DNA of 64,000 nt from Sphingopyxis alaskensis RB2256. GTDB taxonomy: Bacteria; Pseudomonadota; Alphaproteobacteria; Sphingomonadales; Sphingomonadaceae. The translations under genes and the position numbers were made by a program. Shown one piece after another: positions 25,067 through 34,934 of the stretch. The DNA lies in contig NC_008048.1 in assembly GCF_000013985.1 (NCBI RefSeq), positions 124,001-188,000 of the forward strand, written 5' to 3'. Each line of letters opens with the position of its first letter. Position 1 is the first letter of the stretch. The notes beneath the pieces were generated by a model that was not told the origin of the DNA, searched no databases, and was given only the letters and a program-made list of their open reading frames with translations.

Positions 25067-26500
25067 ATGAGCACCGAAACGCATCTCAAGCAACATTATA
25101 TCGGCGGCGGCTGGGTCGACTCCAAGGGTGGCAAGCTGCACGAGGTCATCAATCCCGCGACCGAGGAGGCGGCCTCGACCGTCGTGCTCGGCACCGCGGC
25201 CGACGTCGACGCCGCCGTGGCCGCGGCGCGCGAGGCGTTCAAAAGCTTCTCGCAGACGACGCGCGAGGAACGGCTGGAGCTTCTGAACCGGATCGTCGAG
25301 GAATATAAGAAGCGCGCGGGCGACCTCGCCAAGTCGATGGCGGCCGAAATGGGCGCGCCGGTAAGCTTCGCGGGCACGGCGCAGGTCGGTGCCGGCATCG
25401 GGGGTTTCCTGGGCACGATCGCCGCGCTCAAGGATTTCAGCTTCACCGAACAACATGGTGCCAACAAGGTCGTGTACGAACCGATCGGCGTCGTCGGCAT
25501 GATCACCCCGTGGAACTGGCCGCTCAACCAGATCGCGCTGAAAGTCGCTCCGGCGCTCGCCGGCGGCAACACGATGGTCCTGAAGCCGTCGGAGGAATGC
25601 CCCGGCAATGCGGTAATCTTTGCCGAGATTCTTGACGCCGCGGGCGTCCCGCCGGGCGTGTTCAACCTGGTGCAGGGCGACGGCCCGACCGTCGGCCACG
25701 CGATCAGCGCGCATCCGGGGATCGAGATGGTGAGCTTCACCGGCTCGACCCGCGCCGGCATCCTCGTCGCCAAGGCGGCGGCCGACACGGTGAAGCGCGT
25801 CCATCAGGAGCTCGGCGGCAAATCGCCCAACATCGTCCTGCCCGACGCCGATTTCGAGGCGGTCCTGCCGCCGACGGTACAGGGGGTGCTGGTCAACACC
25901 GGGCAAAGCTGTATCGCGCCGACGCGCATCCTGGTCCAGAAAGAGCGCGAGGCCGAAGCGGTCGGCGTCATCAAGGCCATGTTCGACGGGACGCAGGTCG
26001 GCGACCCGATGAGCGAGGGCGCCCATATCGGCCCCGTCGTCAACAAGGCGCAGTTCGACAAGATCCAGGGGCTGATCCAGTCGGCGATCGACGAAGGCGC
26101 GAAGCTGGAAACCGGCGGCACCGGCCTGCCGAGCAACGTCAACCGCGGCTATTATGTCAAGCCGACGGTCTTTTCGGGCGTGACGCCCGAGATGCGGATC
26201 GCCCGGGAAGAGATTTTCGGACCCGTCGCGACGGTCATGGCCTATGACACGCTTGACCAGGCGGTCGAGATCGCCAACGACACCGAATATGGCCTGTCCG
26301 CCGTCGTGTCGGGCGATCCCGCCAAGGCCGCCGAGATCGCGCCGAAGCTGCGCGCCGGCATGGTCGCGGTGAACAGCTGGGGTCCGGGGCCGGGTGCGCC
26401 TTTCGGCGGCTACAAGGCGTCGGGCAACGGCCGCGAAGGCGGGCTGTTCGGGCTGAAGGACTTCATGGAAGTCAAGGCGATCAGCGGCATTCCGGCGTAA
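25067..26500 (+). CDS. NAD(P)-dependent aldehyde dehydrogenase
   Basis: This 477-residue ALDH-superfamily enzyme has the general base Glu248 in QELGGKSPN and the nucleophile Cys282 in NTGQSCIAP. The oxyanion Asn is in the TPWNWPL segment, and the C-terminal EEIFGPV and APFGGYKASG are present. It oxidises an aldehyde to the acid in the cytosol. The substrate cannot be read from sequence; the closest pattern is the broad aldehyde or betaine-aldehyde type. The start at ATG 25067 has GGGAGA upstream. Downstream, a palindromic repeat doubles as a terminator. Confidence 0.9.
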   Translation: MSTETHLKQHYIGGGWVDSKGGKLHEVINPATEEAASTVVLGTAADVDAAVAAAREAFKSFSQTTREERLELLNRIVEEYKKRAGDLAKSMAAEMGAPVSFAGTAQVGAGIGGFLGTIAALKDFSFTEQHGANKVVYEPIGVVGMITPWNWPLNQIALKVAPALAGGNTMVLKPSEECPGNAVIFAEILDAAGVPPGVFNLVQGDGPTVGHAISAHPGIEMVSFTGSTRAGILVAKAAADTVKRVHQELGGKSPNIVLPDADFEAVLPPTVQGVLVNTGQSCIAPTRILVQKEREAEAVGVIKAMFDGTQVGDPMSEGAHIGPVVNKAQFDKIQGLIQSAIDEGAKLETGGTGLPSNVNRGYYVKPTVFSGVTPEMRIAREEIFGPVATVMAYDTLDQAVEIANDTEYGLSAVVSGDPAKAAEIAPKLRAGMVAVNSWGPGPGAPFGGYKASGNGREGGLFGLKDFMEVKAISGIPA

Positions 26501-26510
26501 AGTAAACTAC

Positions 26511-26642
26511 GCCCTCCCCTTCAGGGGAGGGCGGCGAGACTTGCCAGCTTGCTGGCTTAGTCGCAGCGGGTGGGGGCCATCGGCCTTGCGCATGGCGACA
26601 AGCCCCCACCCCAACCCCTCCCCTGAAGGGGAGGGGCTTTTG
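26511..26642. repeat. Palindromic intergenic repeat, family B, acting as terminator
   Basis: Two hairpins, GCCCTCCCCTTCAGGGGAGG... at 26511-26532 and CCCCTCCCCTGAAGGGGAGG... at 26615-26636, enclose about 80 bp containing TTAGTCGCAGCGGGTGGGG. The second hairpin is followed by CTTTT. Related copies are at 42717-42830 and 57270-57679. Confidence 0.75.
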
Positions 26643-26673
26643 ATTCCCGCTAGCAACCGTTAAGCGCACCACC

Positions 26674-27900
26674 ATGACCATCCGCTCGCCCCTCGCCCCC
26701 GCTGCCTTCCCCGACCTTCCCGAAATCGCCGGGGTGACGCGCCGCGTCGCGCGTGCGCGGTACAAGGACTGGGACCGCTGCGACCTCACCTATATCGAGC
26801 TGACCCCCGGCACGACGGTTGCGGGGGTGTTCACGCGCAACATCTGCTGCTCGTCCGAAGTCGAACTGGGGCGCGAACAGGTGAGGCGCGGCACCGCGCG
26901 CGCGCTGATCGTCAATGCGGGCAACAGCAACGCCTTCACCGGCTATCGCGGGCGTACGGCGGTCGAGGCGATCATGGCGCAGGTCGCCGACCATCTCGGC
27001 TGTGCGGCGGGCGACGTCTTCGTCAGCTCGACCGGGGTGATCGGCGTGCCTTTGCCGAAAGACAAGGCGCGCGCGGGTGTGGCGGCGGCGCTGACCGCCA
27101 AACCCTGTTCGTGGGAAGTCGCCGCCGAAACGATCGGCACCACCGACACCTTTGCCAAGGGTGCGGCAGCGAGCGCGATCGTCGGCGGCCGCACCGTCCA
27201 TGTCGCGGGAATCGCCAAGGGATCGGGAATGATCGCGCCCGACATGGCGACGATGCTCGGCTATATCTTCACCGACGCCGCGGTGGCGCCCGCGCTGTTG
27301 CAGGAGATGTTGCGCGAGGCGGCCGGCGGGACGTTCAATGCCATTACCGTCGACAGCGACACCTCGACCAGCGACACGGTGCTGCTGTTCGCAACGGGGC
27401 AGGCGGGCCACGCGCCGCTCGCCGCCCGCGACGATCCCGGCGCCGACGCCCTCTACGCCGCGATCCGGCAGGTCGCGCTCGATCTCGCGCATCAGGTGGT
27501 GCGCGACGGCGAAGGCGCGTCCAAGTTCATCGAGGTGCAGGTGACGCGAGCCGTCAGCGACGACAGCGCGAAGCGCGTCGCGCTCGCCATCGCCAATTCG
27601 CCGCTCGTGAAAACCGCGATCGCGGGCGAGGACGCCAACTGGGGCCGCGTCGTGATGGCGGTCGGCAAGGCCGGCGAACCCGCCGACCGCGACCGATTAG
27701 CGATCCGCTTCGGCGACCATTGGGTCGCAAAAGACGGGCTGGCCGTCGATGGTTATGACGAGGCGCCGGTCGCGGCGCACCTCAAAGGCCGGGATATCCG
27801 CATCGGCGCCGACCTGGGACTGGGCGAAGGCCGCGCGACCGTTTGGACGTGCGACCTGACGCACGGATATATCAGCATCAACGCGGATTATCGCAGCTAG
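26674..27900 (+). CDS. argJ: Bifunctional glutamate N-acetyltransferase / ornithine acetyltransferase (ArgJ)
   Basis: This 408-residue protein transfers acetyl groups between acetylornithine (or acetyl-CoA) and glutamate in arginine biosynthesis. It has the self-cleavage site GSGMIAPDMATML, where Thr193 becomes the N-terminal nucleophile of the beta chain. Also visible are NAGNSNAFTG, VFVSSTGVIG, the oxyanion-hole region, TVDSDTSTSDT and the C-terminal HGYISINADYR. Length and motifs match the family. It stands between a repeat element and the convergent trxA-add block. Confidence 0.96.
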   Translation: MTIRSPLAPAAFPDLPEIAGVTRRVARARYKDWDRCDLTYIELTPGTTVAGVFTRNICCSSEVELGREQVRRGTARALIVNAGNSNAFTGYRGRTAVEAIMAQVADHLGCAAGDVFVSSTGVIGVPLPKDKARAGVAAALTAKPCSWEVAAETIGTTDTFAKGAAASAIVGGRTVHVAGIAKGSGMIAPDMATMLGYIFTDAAVAPALLQEMLREAAGGTFNAITVDSDTSTSDTVLLFATGQAGHAPLAARDDPGADALYAAIRQVALDLAHQVVRDGEGASKFIEVQVTRAVSDDSAKRVALAIANSPLVKTAIAGEDANWGRVVMAVGKAGEPADRDRLAIRFGDHWVAKDGLAVDGYDEAPVAAHLKGRDIRIGADLGLGEGRATVWTCDLTHGYISINADYRS

Positions 27901-27963
27901 AGCGGCGTGCTGTATATCTGATGCAATCACCGGCTATCAGGCCAGCACAAGGCTGCACATTGT

Positions 27964-27997
27964 GGATTGCCGCGTCGCTTCGCTCCTCGCAATGACG
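27964..27997. repeat. Intergenic repeat, family C
   Basis: GGATTGCCGCGTCGCTTCG followed by CTCCTCGCAATGACG; near-identical (one base changed) to 53202-53235. Self-complementary GCGTCGCTTCG-type core and ends (TTGCC/GCAA) allow a hairpin. Confidence 0.6.
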
Positions 27998-28008
27998 GGG
28001 GGGAAGAA

Positions 28009-28329
28009 TTAAAGCGCGCCCTCAAGCCAACCCTTGAGCGCGCTTTTGGGCGCCGCGCCGACCTTGGTGTCGGCGATCTCGCCGTTCTTGAACAGGATCA
28101 TCGTCGGGATGCCGCGCACGCCATATTTGCTCGGCGCGTCGGGATGGTCGTCGATGTTGAGCTTTGCGATCACGACCTTGCCGGCGAGCTCGTCCGAAAT
28201 CTCTTCGAGCGCGGGGCCGATCATCTTGCACGGGCCACACCATTCGGCCCAGAAATCGACGAGGACGGGGGTCTCGCTGTCGAGCACGTCGGCCTGGAAG
28301 CTCGCGTCGGTGATGGCTTTGGTACCCAT
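28009..28329 (-). CDS. trxA: Thioredoxin
   Basis: This 106-residue thioredoxin has the active site WCGPCK in [13 protein letters not shown], the cis-Pro loop [10 protein letters not shown], and the C-terminal [10 protein letters not shown] helix. It reduces protein disulphides using electrons from TrxB. ATG 28329 is chosen with AGGAG nine bases upstream; a GTG at 28338 abuts the same site and is less likely. It lies 33 bp downstream of addA in the same direction, the common alphaproteobacterial arrangement. Confidence 0.95.
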
Positions 28330-28362
28330 GATCTGCACTCCTGAAACTCGGTTATCCCCAAG

Positions 28363-31300
28363 CTAAGGCGTCGGCGCGTCCGGCTCAAGGGCCGAACCCG
28401 GCAAATTCGCCTTGGTTGCCAGCAAGCCCGGCTTGTGCGCGTCGAGCAGCGCATCACCCAGCGCGATCAGCCGCGGCGCCGCGGTATAGAGCAGGGCGGT
28501 CGCAATCCGCCGCCCCGGAAAGATCACTTTCAGCGCATCGCGATAGGCCGCCATCTGGCGCAGATAGGCGGGCTGGACCTCGGCAGCGCTGCCGGGAAGG
28601 TGACGGCCGGTCTTGAAGTCGATCACGGTCACGGCGTCATCGGTAACGCGTAGCCGGTCGACGATCCCGGCGACCACCACCCCGTCGACCACCGCGGAGA
28701 GCGGCACCTCGGCGAGCGATCCAGGCCCGAAGAGCGGCGCGTGCGCGGGATCGTCGAGGACAGCCAGCACTTCATCGACCATCGCTCCGCGCGCGGGCTC
28801 GTCCAGCGCCGGCGCCTGCACCGCCAGCCAGCGCAGCGCCGCGGCGCGGCGGCGATCGGGGGCGACAGGCGGCAACCGCTCGAAAAGCGCATGGAGCAAC
28901 AGTCCGCGTTCGACGGCCGCACCGCGCTCACCTCCCTGCGGCGGCGCGGCGACATCGTCCTCGCCGAGGGTCGAGGGCGCGAGCGGTCGCGGCGGGCGGG
29001 TTTCCTCGGGCGCCGTGCGGTGCAGCCAATCGGGCAGGCGGGTCGGCGCCCGCGCCGCCGTTTTCGCCTTCTTCGCCTGCGGTGCCCAGCGTCCGGCGTT
29101 GACGCGGTGGACGCGGCGCCGTCCCCAGGCCGCGCCGCCATCCTCCCAGTCGTGCCCCAGCCGGTCGAGAACACCCGATACCGCGGCATGCCAACTCGCC
29201 TCGGGAACGGTGCGCTCGGCGGTCCTGGTGACGCCGGCGACCACCAATATCTCCTCGGCGCGGGTCATCGCGACATAGAAAAGCCGCCAATGTTCCTCGT
29301 CCGCCGCCGCCTTGGCTTTGGCATAGGCGTCGGCGAGCGCACCGTGCCGCTCGTCGGCGCCGATTGCATAGACCGGGAGCTTTTCCCACGCGGCGACATC
29401 CACGGTGAAAGGGCGATGCCCGAACGCCGCATCGTCGGTGGCGTCGGCGAGGATGACGATTGGCGCCTGCAAACCCTTCGATCCATGCACCGTCATCACG
29501 CGCACGACGCCGCCGCGCGCCTCGGTCTGGCGCTTGATGTCGGCGGCGCTGCCCTCTATCTCGGCCAGGAAACCGAGCAGCGAGACGGTTTTGCGGGCCT
29601 CGAACGCCAGCGCCTGATTCAGCAGTTCGTCGATCGGGTCGCGCGCCTCGCGCCCCAGCCGCGCGTAAAGCTTGCGCCGCCCGTCGATCGGCCCCGACAG
29701 GAGGGTTTCGAGGAAGCGGAACGGCGTCGTATAATCGGCCATGCCGAGAATCTGGCGCAGTGTCGCCATCGTCGCAGGCGGCATCATGTCCTGATGTGCG
29801 CGCAGATACATCCAGATGGGCGTGCGGCCACGGCCCCGTGTGCGATCATAGAGATCGTCCTGCGTCCAGCCGATCAGCGGCGAGACGAGAAGCGCGGCGA
29901 GGTTGAGGTCGTCGTGCGGTTGCACCGCAAAGCGCATCGCCGCCATCAGATCCTGCACGGCGAGCGGCTGCGTCAACGCGAAGCGGTCGACCCCCGCGAC
30001 CGGAACATGCAACGCCTGCAGCCGCGCGACGATCCGCGCCGCAAGGTCGCGGCGGCGGCGCACGAGGATCATCACGTCGCCGGGCGCCACCGGGCGGCCA
30101 TCCTTGCCGTTGGCGATCCAGTCCTGCACTTCGGCGGCGATCGCCTTTGCGAGGCGCATGCTCGCCGGATCGCGGGCGGGCGCGGTGGCGTTGCCGTTGT
30201 CGTCGACCCCTTCGTCGGCCTCCTCGGTCGCGCCGAGCGCCTTGCCGACCGGCAGCGGTTCCCACAATTCGACCTGCCCCGCGTGCGCCCGGCGGTGCGG
30301 GACATGTGGCGGCTCCGCGCCGTCCAGCCCCATCAGCGCGGTGCCGCCCGCGGCAAGCCAGGCGTCGGCGACCTCGAGTATCGCCGGGGTCGAGCGATAG
30401 TTGGAAATGAGGTCGACCGCCTCGAAATCCTGTCCCGCGCGCTCGCCGAGCGCATGAAACAGGTCGCGCGCGGCGACAAAGGCCCTGGGCTCGGTGCCCT
30501 GGAAGCCGAAGATCGCCTGCTTGCGGTCGCCGACGGTGAACAGCGTCCGCGCCCGGTCCATGTCCTTGCCATGCACTGCGAAAAACTCTTCGGCGAGCGA
30601 CAGCACGATCCCCCATTGGCGCATGTTCGTATCCTGCGCCTCGTCGACCAATATATGGTCGGTGCGCTGGTCGAGCTTGAAGCGCACCCATTCGCCAAAG
30701 CCGCTGACGCGCAGCAGCGACCCCGCCAAGGTGATGAGGTCGTCGAAATCGGCCAGCCCCTGTTCGCGCTTGGCGAGCGCATAGGCTTCGGCAAAGCGGC
30801 TGCCGAGCTTCCACGCCGCCGCCAGTTCGTCGGCGATGCGCATCGCCGTCGCGGTGCCGCGCAGCGCCGATGCCGCCTCGACGATCCGCACCGCGCTGTC
30901 GACGCAATCGGTCATCCGGCCCTTGTCGCCCGCAAAATCGGCGCGCAAATCGCCTTTGCCGGTCAGGAAGCAGCCAAGAAGCTCATCCAGCATCGCCGCG
31001 CGCGCCGCCGTATCGCCCGTCATCCAGCCGACCATCACGTCCGAACAGGCAAGCCCGGTCTTCGTCCCCCACGCCGCGCCGCTCGCCGCCACCGCCTTGA
31101 TATCGGCCTCGGCGATCGCGCCCCCGGCAAGCTGGTCGATCATCCACGCATCGGGATCGCCGCCGGGCAGGCCGAAGGCGGCGCGCAGATCGTGCGCCGC
31201 GGGGGGCAGCAGCGCACCGGGCCCGCCGAACACCGACGCGCAGCGCGACAGAAAACCGATCGCGGCATCAGGGCCAAGCCGCTGCGCCAGCGCGGCGGCG

Positions 31301-31863
31301 GCTGCGCGCAGCGCCGCCTGTTCCTCGTCCGGCGCGTCGAGCAGGTCGCCGAGCACCCGCCGCTGAAGCGCGCCCGCCTCATCTTCCTCGATCGCGCGAA
31401 AGCCGGGGAGCAGCTTCGCCTCAAGCGGAAAGCTCGCGAGCAAGGTCTGGCAGAAGCTGTGAATCGTCTGGACGCGGATCGCGCCGCCGGGGCTGTCGAT
31501 CACCGTCGCGAACAAGGCGCGGGCGCGCGCGATCAGCGCGGGCACGCCATCGTCATGACCGTGAAGTTCGAGGTCGATCCCCAGCGCCTGCAGGTCGAGC
31601 CGCAGTTCGCCGTCTTCCATCCGCACCCACTTCGCCAGCCGTTGGTGGATGCGGTGCGCCATTTCGGCGGCGCCCGCCTTGGTGAAGGTGATGCACAGGA
31701 TCGCTTCGGGCGATACGCCGTCGAGCAGCAGACGCAGCACGCGTGCCGACAGCACCTGCGTCTTGCCTGTGCCGGCCGACGCCCCCAGCCAGACATGGCG
31801 CGCGGGATCAGCGGCGGCGCGTTGGTGCGGATCGAGCGTCGCGAGGGTCGCGGGACGGGTCAT
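28363..31863 (-). CDS. addA: Double-strand break repair helicase AddA
   Basis: This 1166-residue UvrD/Rep-type helicase-nuclease subunit has Walker A in WLGASAGTGKTQVL near the N-terminus, motif II in ILVDEAQDTN, motif III in LFTVGDRKQAIFGFQG, motif V in VMTVHGSKGLQAP and motif VI in YVAMTRAEE. The C-terminal RecB-like nuclease has VIDFKTGRHL. With AddB it resects double-strand ends for RecA loading at Chi-like sites. The ATG at 31863 overlaps the addB stop (ATGA), so translation is coupled. The frame is open further upstream but that part is a shadow of addB. Length is typical for alphaproteobacteria. Confidence 0.95.
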   Translation of the reverse strand: MTRPATLATLDPHQRAAADPARHVWLGASAGTGKTQVLSARVLRLLLDGVSPEAILCITFTKAGAAEMAHRIHQRLAKWVRMEDGELRLDLQALGIDLELHGHDDGVPALIARARALFATVIDSPGGAIRVQTIHSFCQTLLASFPLEAKLLPGFRAIEEDEAGALQRRVLGDLLDAPDEEQAALRAAAAALAQRLGPDAAIGFLSRCASVFGGPGALLPPAAHDLRAAFGLPGGDPDAWMIDQLAGGAIAEADIKAVAASGAAWGTKTGLACSDVMVGWMTGDTAARAAMLDELLGCFLTGKGDLRADFAGDKGRMTDCVDSAVRIVEAASALRGTATAMRIADELAAAWKLGSRFAEAYALAKREQGLADFDDLITLAGSLLRVSGFGEWVRFKLDQRTDHILVDEAQDTNMRQWGIVLSLAEEFFAVHGKDMDRARTLFTVGDRKQAIFGFQGTEPRAFVAARDLFHALGERAGQDFEAVDLISNYRSTPAILEVADAWLAAGGTALMGLDGAEPPHVPHRRAHAGQVELWEPLPVGKALGATEEADEGVDDNGNATAPARDPASMRLAKAIAAEVQDWIANGKDGRPVAPGDVMILVRRRRDLAARIVARLQALHVPVAGVDRFALTQPLAVQDLMAAMRFAVQPHDDLNLAALLVSPLIGWTQDDLYDRTRGRGRTPIWMYLRAHQDMMPPATMATLRQILGMADYTTPFRFLETLLSGPIDGRRKLYARLGREARDPIDELLNQALAFEARKTVSLLGFLAEIEGSAADIKRQTEARGGVVRVMTVHGSKGLQAPIVILADATDDAAFGHRPFTVDVAAWEKLPVYAIGADERHGALADAYAKAKAAADEEHWRLFYVAMTRAEEILVVAGVTRTAERTVPEASWHAAVSGVLDRLGHDWEDGGAAWGRRRVHRVNAGRWAPQAKKAKTAARAPTRLPDWLHRTAPEETRPPRPLAPSTLGEDDVAAPPQGGERGAAVERGLLLHALFERLPPVAPDRRRAAALRWLAVQAPALDEPARGAMVDEVLAVLDDPAHAPLFGPGSLAEVPLSAVVDGVVVAGIVDRLRVTDDAVTVIDFKTGRHLPGSAAEVQPAYLRQMAAYRDALKVIFPGRRIATALLYTAAPRLIALGDALLDAHKPGLLATKANLPGSALEPDAPTP

Positions 31864-34841
31864 GCGCCCTCCTCGCCGCGCCCGAACCATTCGTCGCGGC
31901 GCATCAGCTGGTCGTAATCGCCATAGGTCGCGCTGTCGCCCGGCGCGAAGGGCGCGTCGCCGAACAGATAGCGCGCGGCCAGGCCGGCGAGCGCGTCGGC
32001 GGCGTGATCGACCGCTTCCGCGGCGCTTTTCAGGTCGCTGCGCGGGCCATAGGTCGACGAAATCTTGCCTGCGCCGCCCGCTTTGCGGTCGGGGCGCAGA
32101 CTCCAATACTCCAGGGCAGCGATTTCGGCCGCGTCGACGCCCGCCAGCCCGCCCCGCCGGGCAATCAGGCCGAGCAGGCCGAGCTGATTGTCGAGCTTGT
32201 CGAACGCCGCCTTCGCGTTCGGCGCCCCGCCCGTCTTGTAATCGACGATCGCGAGGCGTCCGTCGCGCAGCCGGTCGACGCGGTCGGCCTTGCCGGTAAG
32301 GGTGATGCCGTCGAGCGCGATCTCACCCCACGCCTCGGCCCTCAGCGCGGTGCGCCCTTCGGCCTCGATCAGCTGTCGCGCCGCCCAGCGCAGCGCAGGT
32401 TCGATGCGCGGCAGCCAGAAAGCGCGCGCGATCGCGTCGAGCGCCGGGTCGTCGCGCAGCGCCGCCAGTTCGGCCTCGAACGCCGCCGCGTTCGCTCCCG
32501 CGCGCACCCACCGTTCGAACAGCGCGTGCACCCGCGTCCCGCGCCAGCGCGGATCGGGCGCGGCGCTCAGCGGCGCGAGCGGCGACAGGCCGAGAATCTG
32601 GTTCGCATAATAGGCAAAGGGATCGCGCGCGAGCCGGTCGACCGCGGTGACGCTGATCCGGCGCGGGCGCCGGTCGGCGGGCGGCGCGGGGCAGGGTTTG
32701 CCGGCGGGCTCGATGTCGTCGGCCGGTAAGTCGATGCGCGCGGCGAGATCGGTCAGCGGTACGCCGTCCAACGCGGGCTGGGGAAGATCACCCGCCAGCG
32801 CCGCCAGCCGCAGCCAGAAGCGCGAGGCCACCGCCGGGTCGCCGCCGCTGCGCAGGGCGCGCGTTACGACGATCTCGCCCGCGCCCAGCGCGCCGGCGAA
32901 GTCGTGCGCGGCCATCCCCTGCTGCCGTTCGGTGGCGGGCAGGCCGATCAGGCGGCGGATTCCGGGCGCGAGCCAAGGGTCGGGCTGCGTCGCCGCGGGC
33001 CAGCGCCCTTCGTCGAGGCCGCCGAGGATCATCAGGTCGGCGCGTTGCAACCGTGCCTCTAGCAGCCCCCAGATGAACAGCCGCGGGTGTCCGCCATAGG
33101 GCGGCCGGACGCTGGCTTCGCCGAGCAACTGGCCGAGCATCGCCGGGAAATCGGCGGGGGCGACGCGCGCCGGGCCCGCGCCGCGCGCGAGTGTCCAGCG
33201 GTCGAACAGCTCGGCGAGCATCCGTCCCGCCGGTCCTGTCCACGCCGCCTCGCCGGTCAGCCATTCGAGCCCCTGCCGAAGCGCGGCGAGCAGGCGGTCG
33301 GGCGCCACCGGCGGCCCGGCGAAGGGCGCGAGCAGGGGGACGAACGCCTCCCCCAACTGGTGCCACCATGGCGCCAGTTCGACCGCGAGCGCATGGCCGC
33401 GCGCGTCGCGATCGGCAGCGAGCGCGGCGATCCGCGCCGACACGCCCGCCCAGCCGGGCGCAAGCCCCGGTTCGCGCAGCAGCAGGTCGAGCTGGCGCAC
33501 CGCATCGAGCCAGGCGGTGCGCGGCTCGCCCCTGCGGACGAGCGGGTGCGCCAGCAGCGCGATCAGCGCGACCGGGTTGAAATCGGCCGCCAGTTCCGCG
33601 AGCAGCATTGCAAGCGCGCCCGGCGGCGTGCGCGCCAGCGGCTGGCCCGCGCTGTCGTCGACGGCGATCCCCCAGCGCGCAAGCGCGGCGGCGATGCGCT
33701 CGGCGAGCGCGCGGTCGGGCGTGACCAGCGCTGCCGTGCGCCCCGGCGTCTCGACCGCATGGCGCATCAGCAGCGCGATCCCCTGGGCCTCCTGCGCATC
33801 GTCGGCAAAGGTCGCGCCCGCGATCCCGGCGGTCGCGGCCTCAAGATCGCCCGCCGCCTGCCACCGCGCGGTATAGTCGGCGGGCGCGAAGAGCAACGAC
33901 ACGAAGCGCGAGCGCGCCTCCGGGCCGTCGAAGGGCGAGCGCGCCTCCCATTCGGCAACCTCTTCGCGCGCGATGCCCATGCGATCGAGCAACAGTTTCA
34001 GATGATATTGGGGATGTGTTTCCAGCGGGCGCGCCGAACGGTCGGGGTCAGGTCCGGTCGGGCCCAGCGCCTCCCATTCCGCCGTCGCCATCGCGGTGTC
34101 GAGGCCGGGAAGCACGACCATGCCGCGTTCCATATCGGCGACGGTGCGCAGCAGTCGCGCGATCGCGGGCGCCGCGGTGGTAATGCCCGCTGCGACGACG
34201 AAGCGCGCGGGCGCCGCCGTCCGCCAGGCGGCGGCCACGCGGTCGAGCAGCGCGTTGCGGCGCGCCGCGCGGTCGATGTGGCCCGTCGCCGCGAGCACAT
34301 CCGGCCAATGGTCGACGAGCAGGCGCAGCCGCGCCAGCGACGCGCGCCAATGGTCGGCAAAGGCGCCGAGGTCGAGATCGACGAGTGCCGCGGCCGGGAT
34401 TTCCTCATAATGCAGCTGGTCGATGACGCGCGCGAGGCCGCCCGCGAGCTGAAAGGCGGCGGCACCCGTCACCGGTGGCTCTCCCGCGGGCGTATATCGC
34501 TCGATCAGTTCGGCGAGCAGCAGGCGCCGCCGCAGCGGCTCGATCGCCGGCGGCAGTGGCGCGTCCATGTCGACCGCATCGAGCGCGAGCGCGACATTTT
34601 CGTCGAGATCGGCGTCGCCGATCACCGCAAGCCGCGGCATCAGCAGTCCTGCGCCGCCCGCGCGCACGAAGGCGGCCTGAACCGCGCTGCGCGCGCGATT
34701 GCTCGGCAGCAGCACGATCCCCTCGGTCAGCCCCAGCACCCCGTCCGCATAGCGGTCGATCAGTCCGGCGGCGAGCGCGTCGGCGAACGCCCGCTGGACG
34801 GGAATGGAAAAGAGGGTGGGGCGGCGTGTCGCCATCGTCAC
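31860..34841 (-). CDS. addB: Double-strand break repair protein AddB
   Basis: This 993-residue partner of AddA has the N-terminal segment LLPSNRARSAVQAAF of the inactive helicase half, the middle MILGGLDEGRWPA, and the C-terminal nuclease with ISVTAVDRLARDPFAYYA, VHALFERWV and IVDYKTGGAPN. In the alphaproteobacterial AddAB type, AddB supplies the second nuclease and Chi recognition. The family is poorly conserved overall, and identity is secured by the overlap with addA. A palindromic repeat separates it from murU. Confidence 0.93.
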   Translation of the reverse strand: MTMATRRPTLFSIPVQRAFADALAAGLIDRYADGVLGLTEGIVLLPSNRARSAVQAAFVRAGGAGLLMPRLAVIGDADLDENVALALDAVDMDAPLPPAIEPLRRRLLLAELIERYTPAGEPPVTGAAAFQLAGGLARVIDQLHYEEIPAAALVDLDLGAFADHWRASLARLRLLVDHWPDVLAATGHIDRAARRNALLDRVAAAWRTAAPARFVVAAGITTAAPAIARLLRTVADMERGMVVLPGLDTAMATAEWEALGPTGPDPDRSARPLETHPQYHLKLLLDRMGIAREEVAEWEARSPFDGPEARSRFVSLLFAPADYTARWQAAGDLEAATAGIAGATFADDAQEAQGIALLMRHAVETPGRTAALVTPDRALAERIAAALARWGIAVDDSAGQPLARTPPGALAMLLAELAADFNPVALIALLAHPLVRRGEPRTAWLDAVRQLDLLLREPGLAPGWAGVSARIAALAADRDARGHALAVELAPWWHQLGEAFVPLLAPFAGPPVAPDRLLAALRQGLEWLTGEAAWTGPAGRMLAELFDRWTLARGAGPARVAPADFPAMLGQLLGEASVRPPYGGHPRLFIWGLLEARLQRADLMILGGLDEGRWPAATQPDPWLAPGIRRLIGLPATERQQGMAAHDFAGALGAGEIVVTRALRSGGDPAVASRFWLRLAALAGDLPQPALDGVPLTDLAARIDLPADDIEPAGKPCPAPPADRRPRRISVTAVDRLARDPFAYYANQILGLSPLAPLSAAPDPRWRGTRVHALFERWVRAGANAAAFEAELAALRDDPALDAIARAFWLPRIEPALRWAARQLIEAEGRTALRAEAWGEIALDGITLTGKADRVDRLRDGRLAIVDYKTGGAPNAKAAFDKLDNQLGLLGLIARRGGLAGVDAAEIAALEYWSLRPDRKAGGAGKISSTYGPRSDLKSAAEAVDHAADALAGLAARYLFGDAPFAPGDSATYGDYDQLMRRDEWFGRGEEGA

Positions 34842-34847
34842 ACTTTC

Positions 34848-34929
34848 TTCGTCATCCCGGCAAAGGTCGGGATCTCTCTGTATCGTTTCCGCGCACCGGC
34901 GAGATCCCGGCTTTCGCCGGGATGACGAA
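34848..34929. repeat. Palindromic intergenic repeat, family D
   Basis: TTCGTCATCCCGGCAAAGG... and its inverse ...TTTCGCCGGGATGACGAA form arms of about 29 bp (34848-34876, 34901-34929) with a GC-rich loop. It lies between addB and murU and can act as a processing or pausing hairpin. Confidence 0.65.
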
Positions 34930-34934
34930 TTATA

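Noticed and set aside
28741..31917. Very long plus-strand ORF (over 1000 codons) opposite addA
   Set aside because: It is an antisense shadow of a high-GC gene: Arg/Gly/Ala-rich, without any domain, while the minus strand has full AddA motifs.
33087..34925. Long plus-strand ORF opposite addB
   Set aside because: Low-complexity Arg-rich translation with no ribosome-binding site; AddB on the other strand explains the region.
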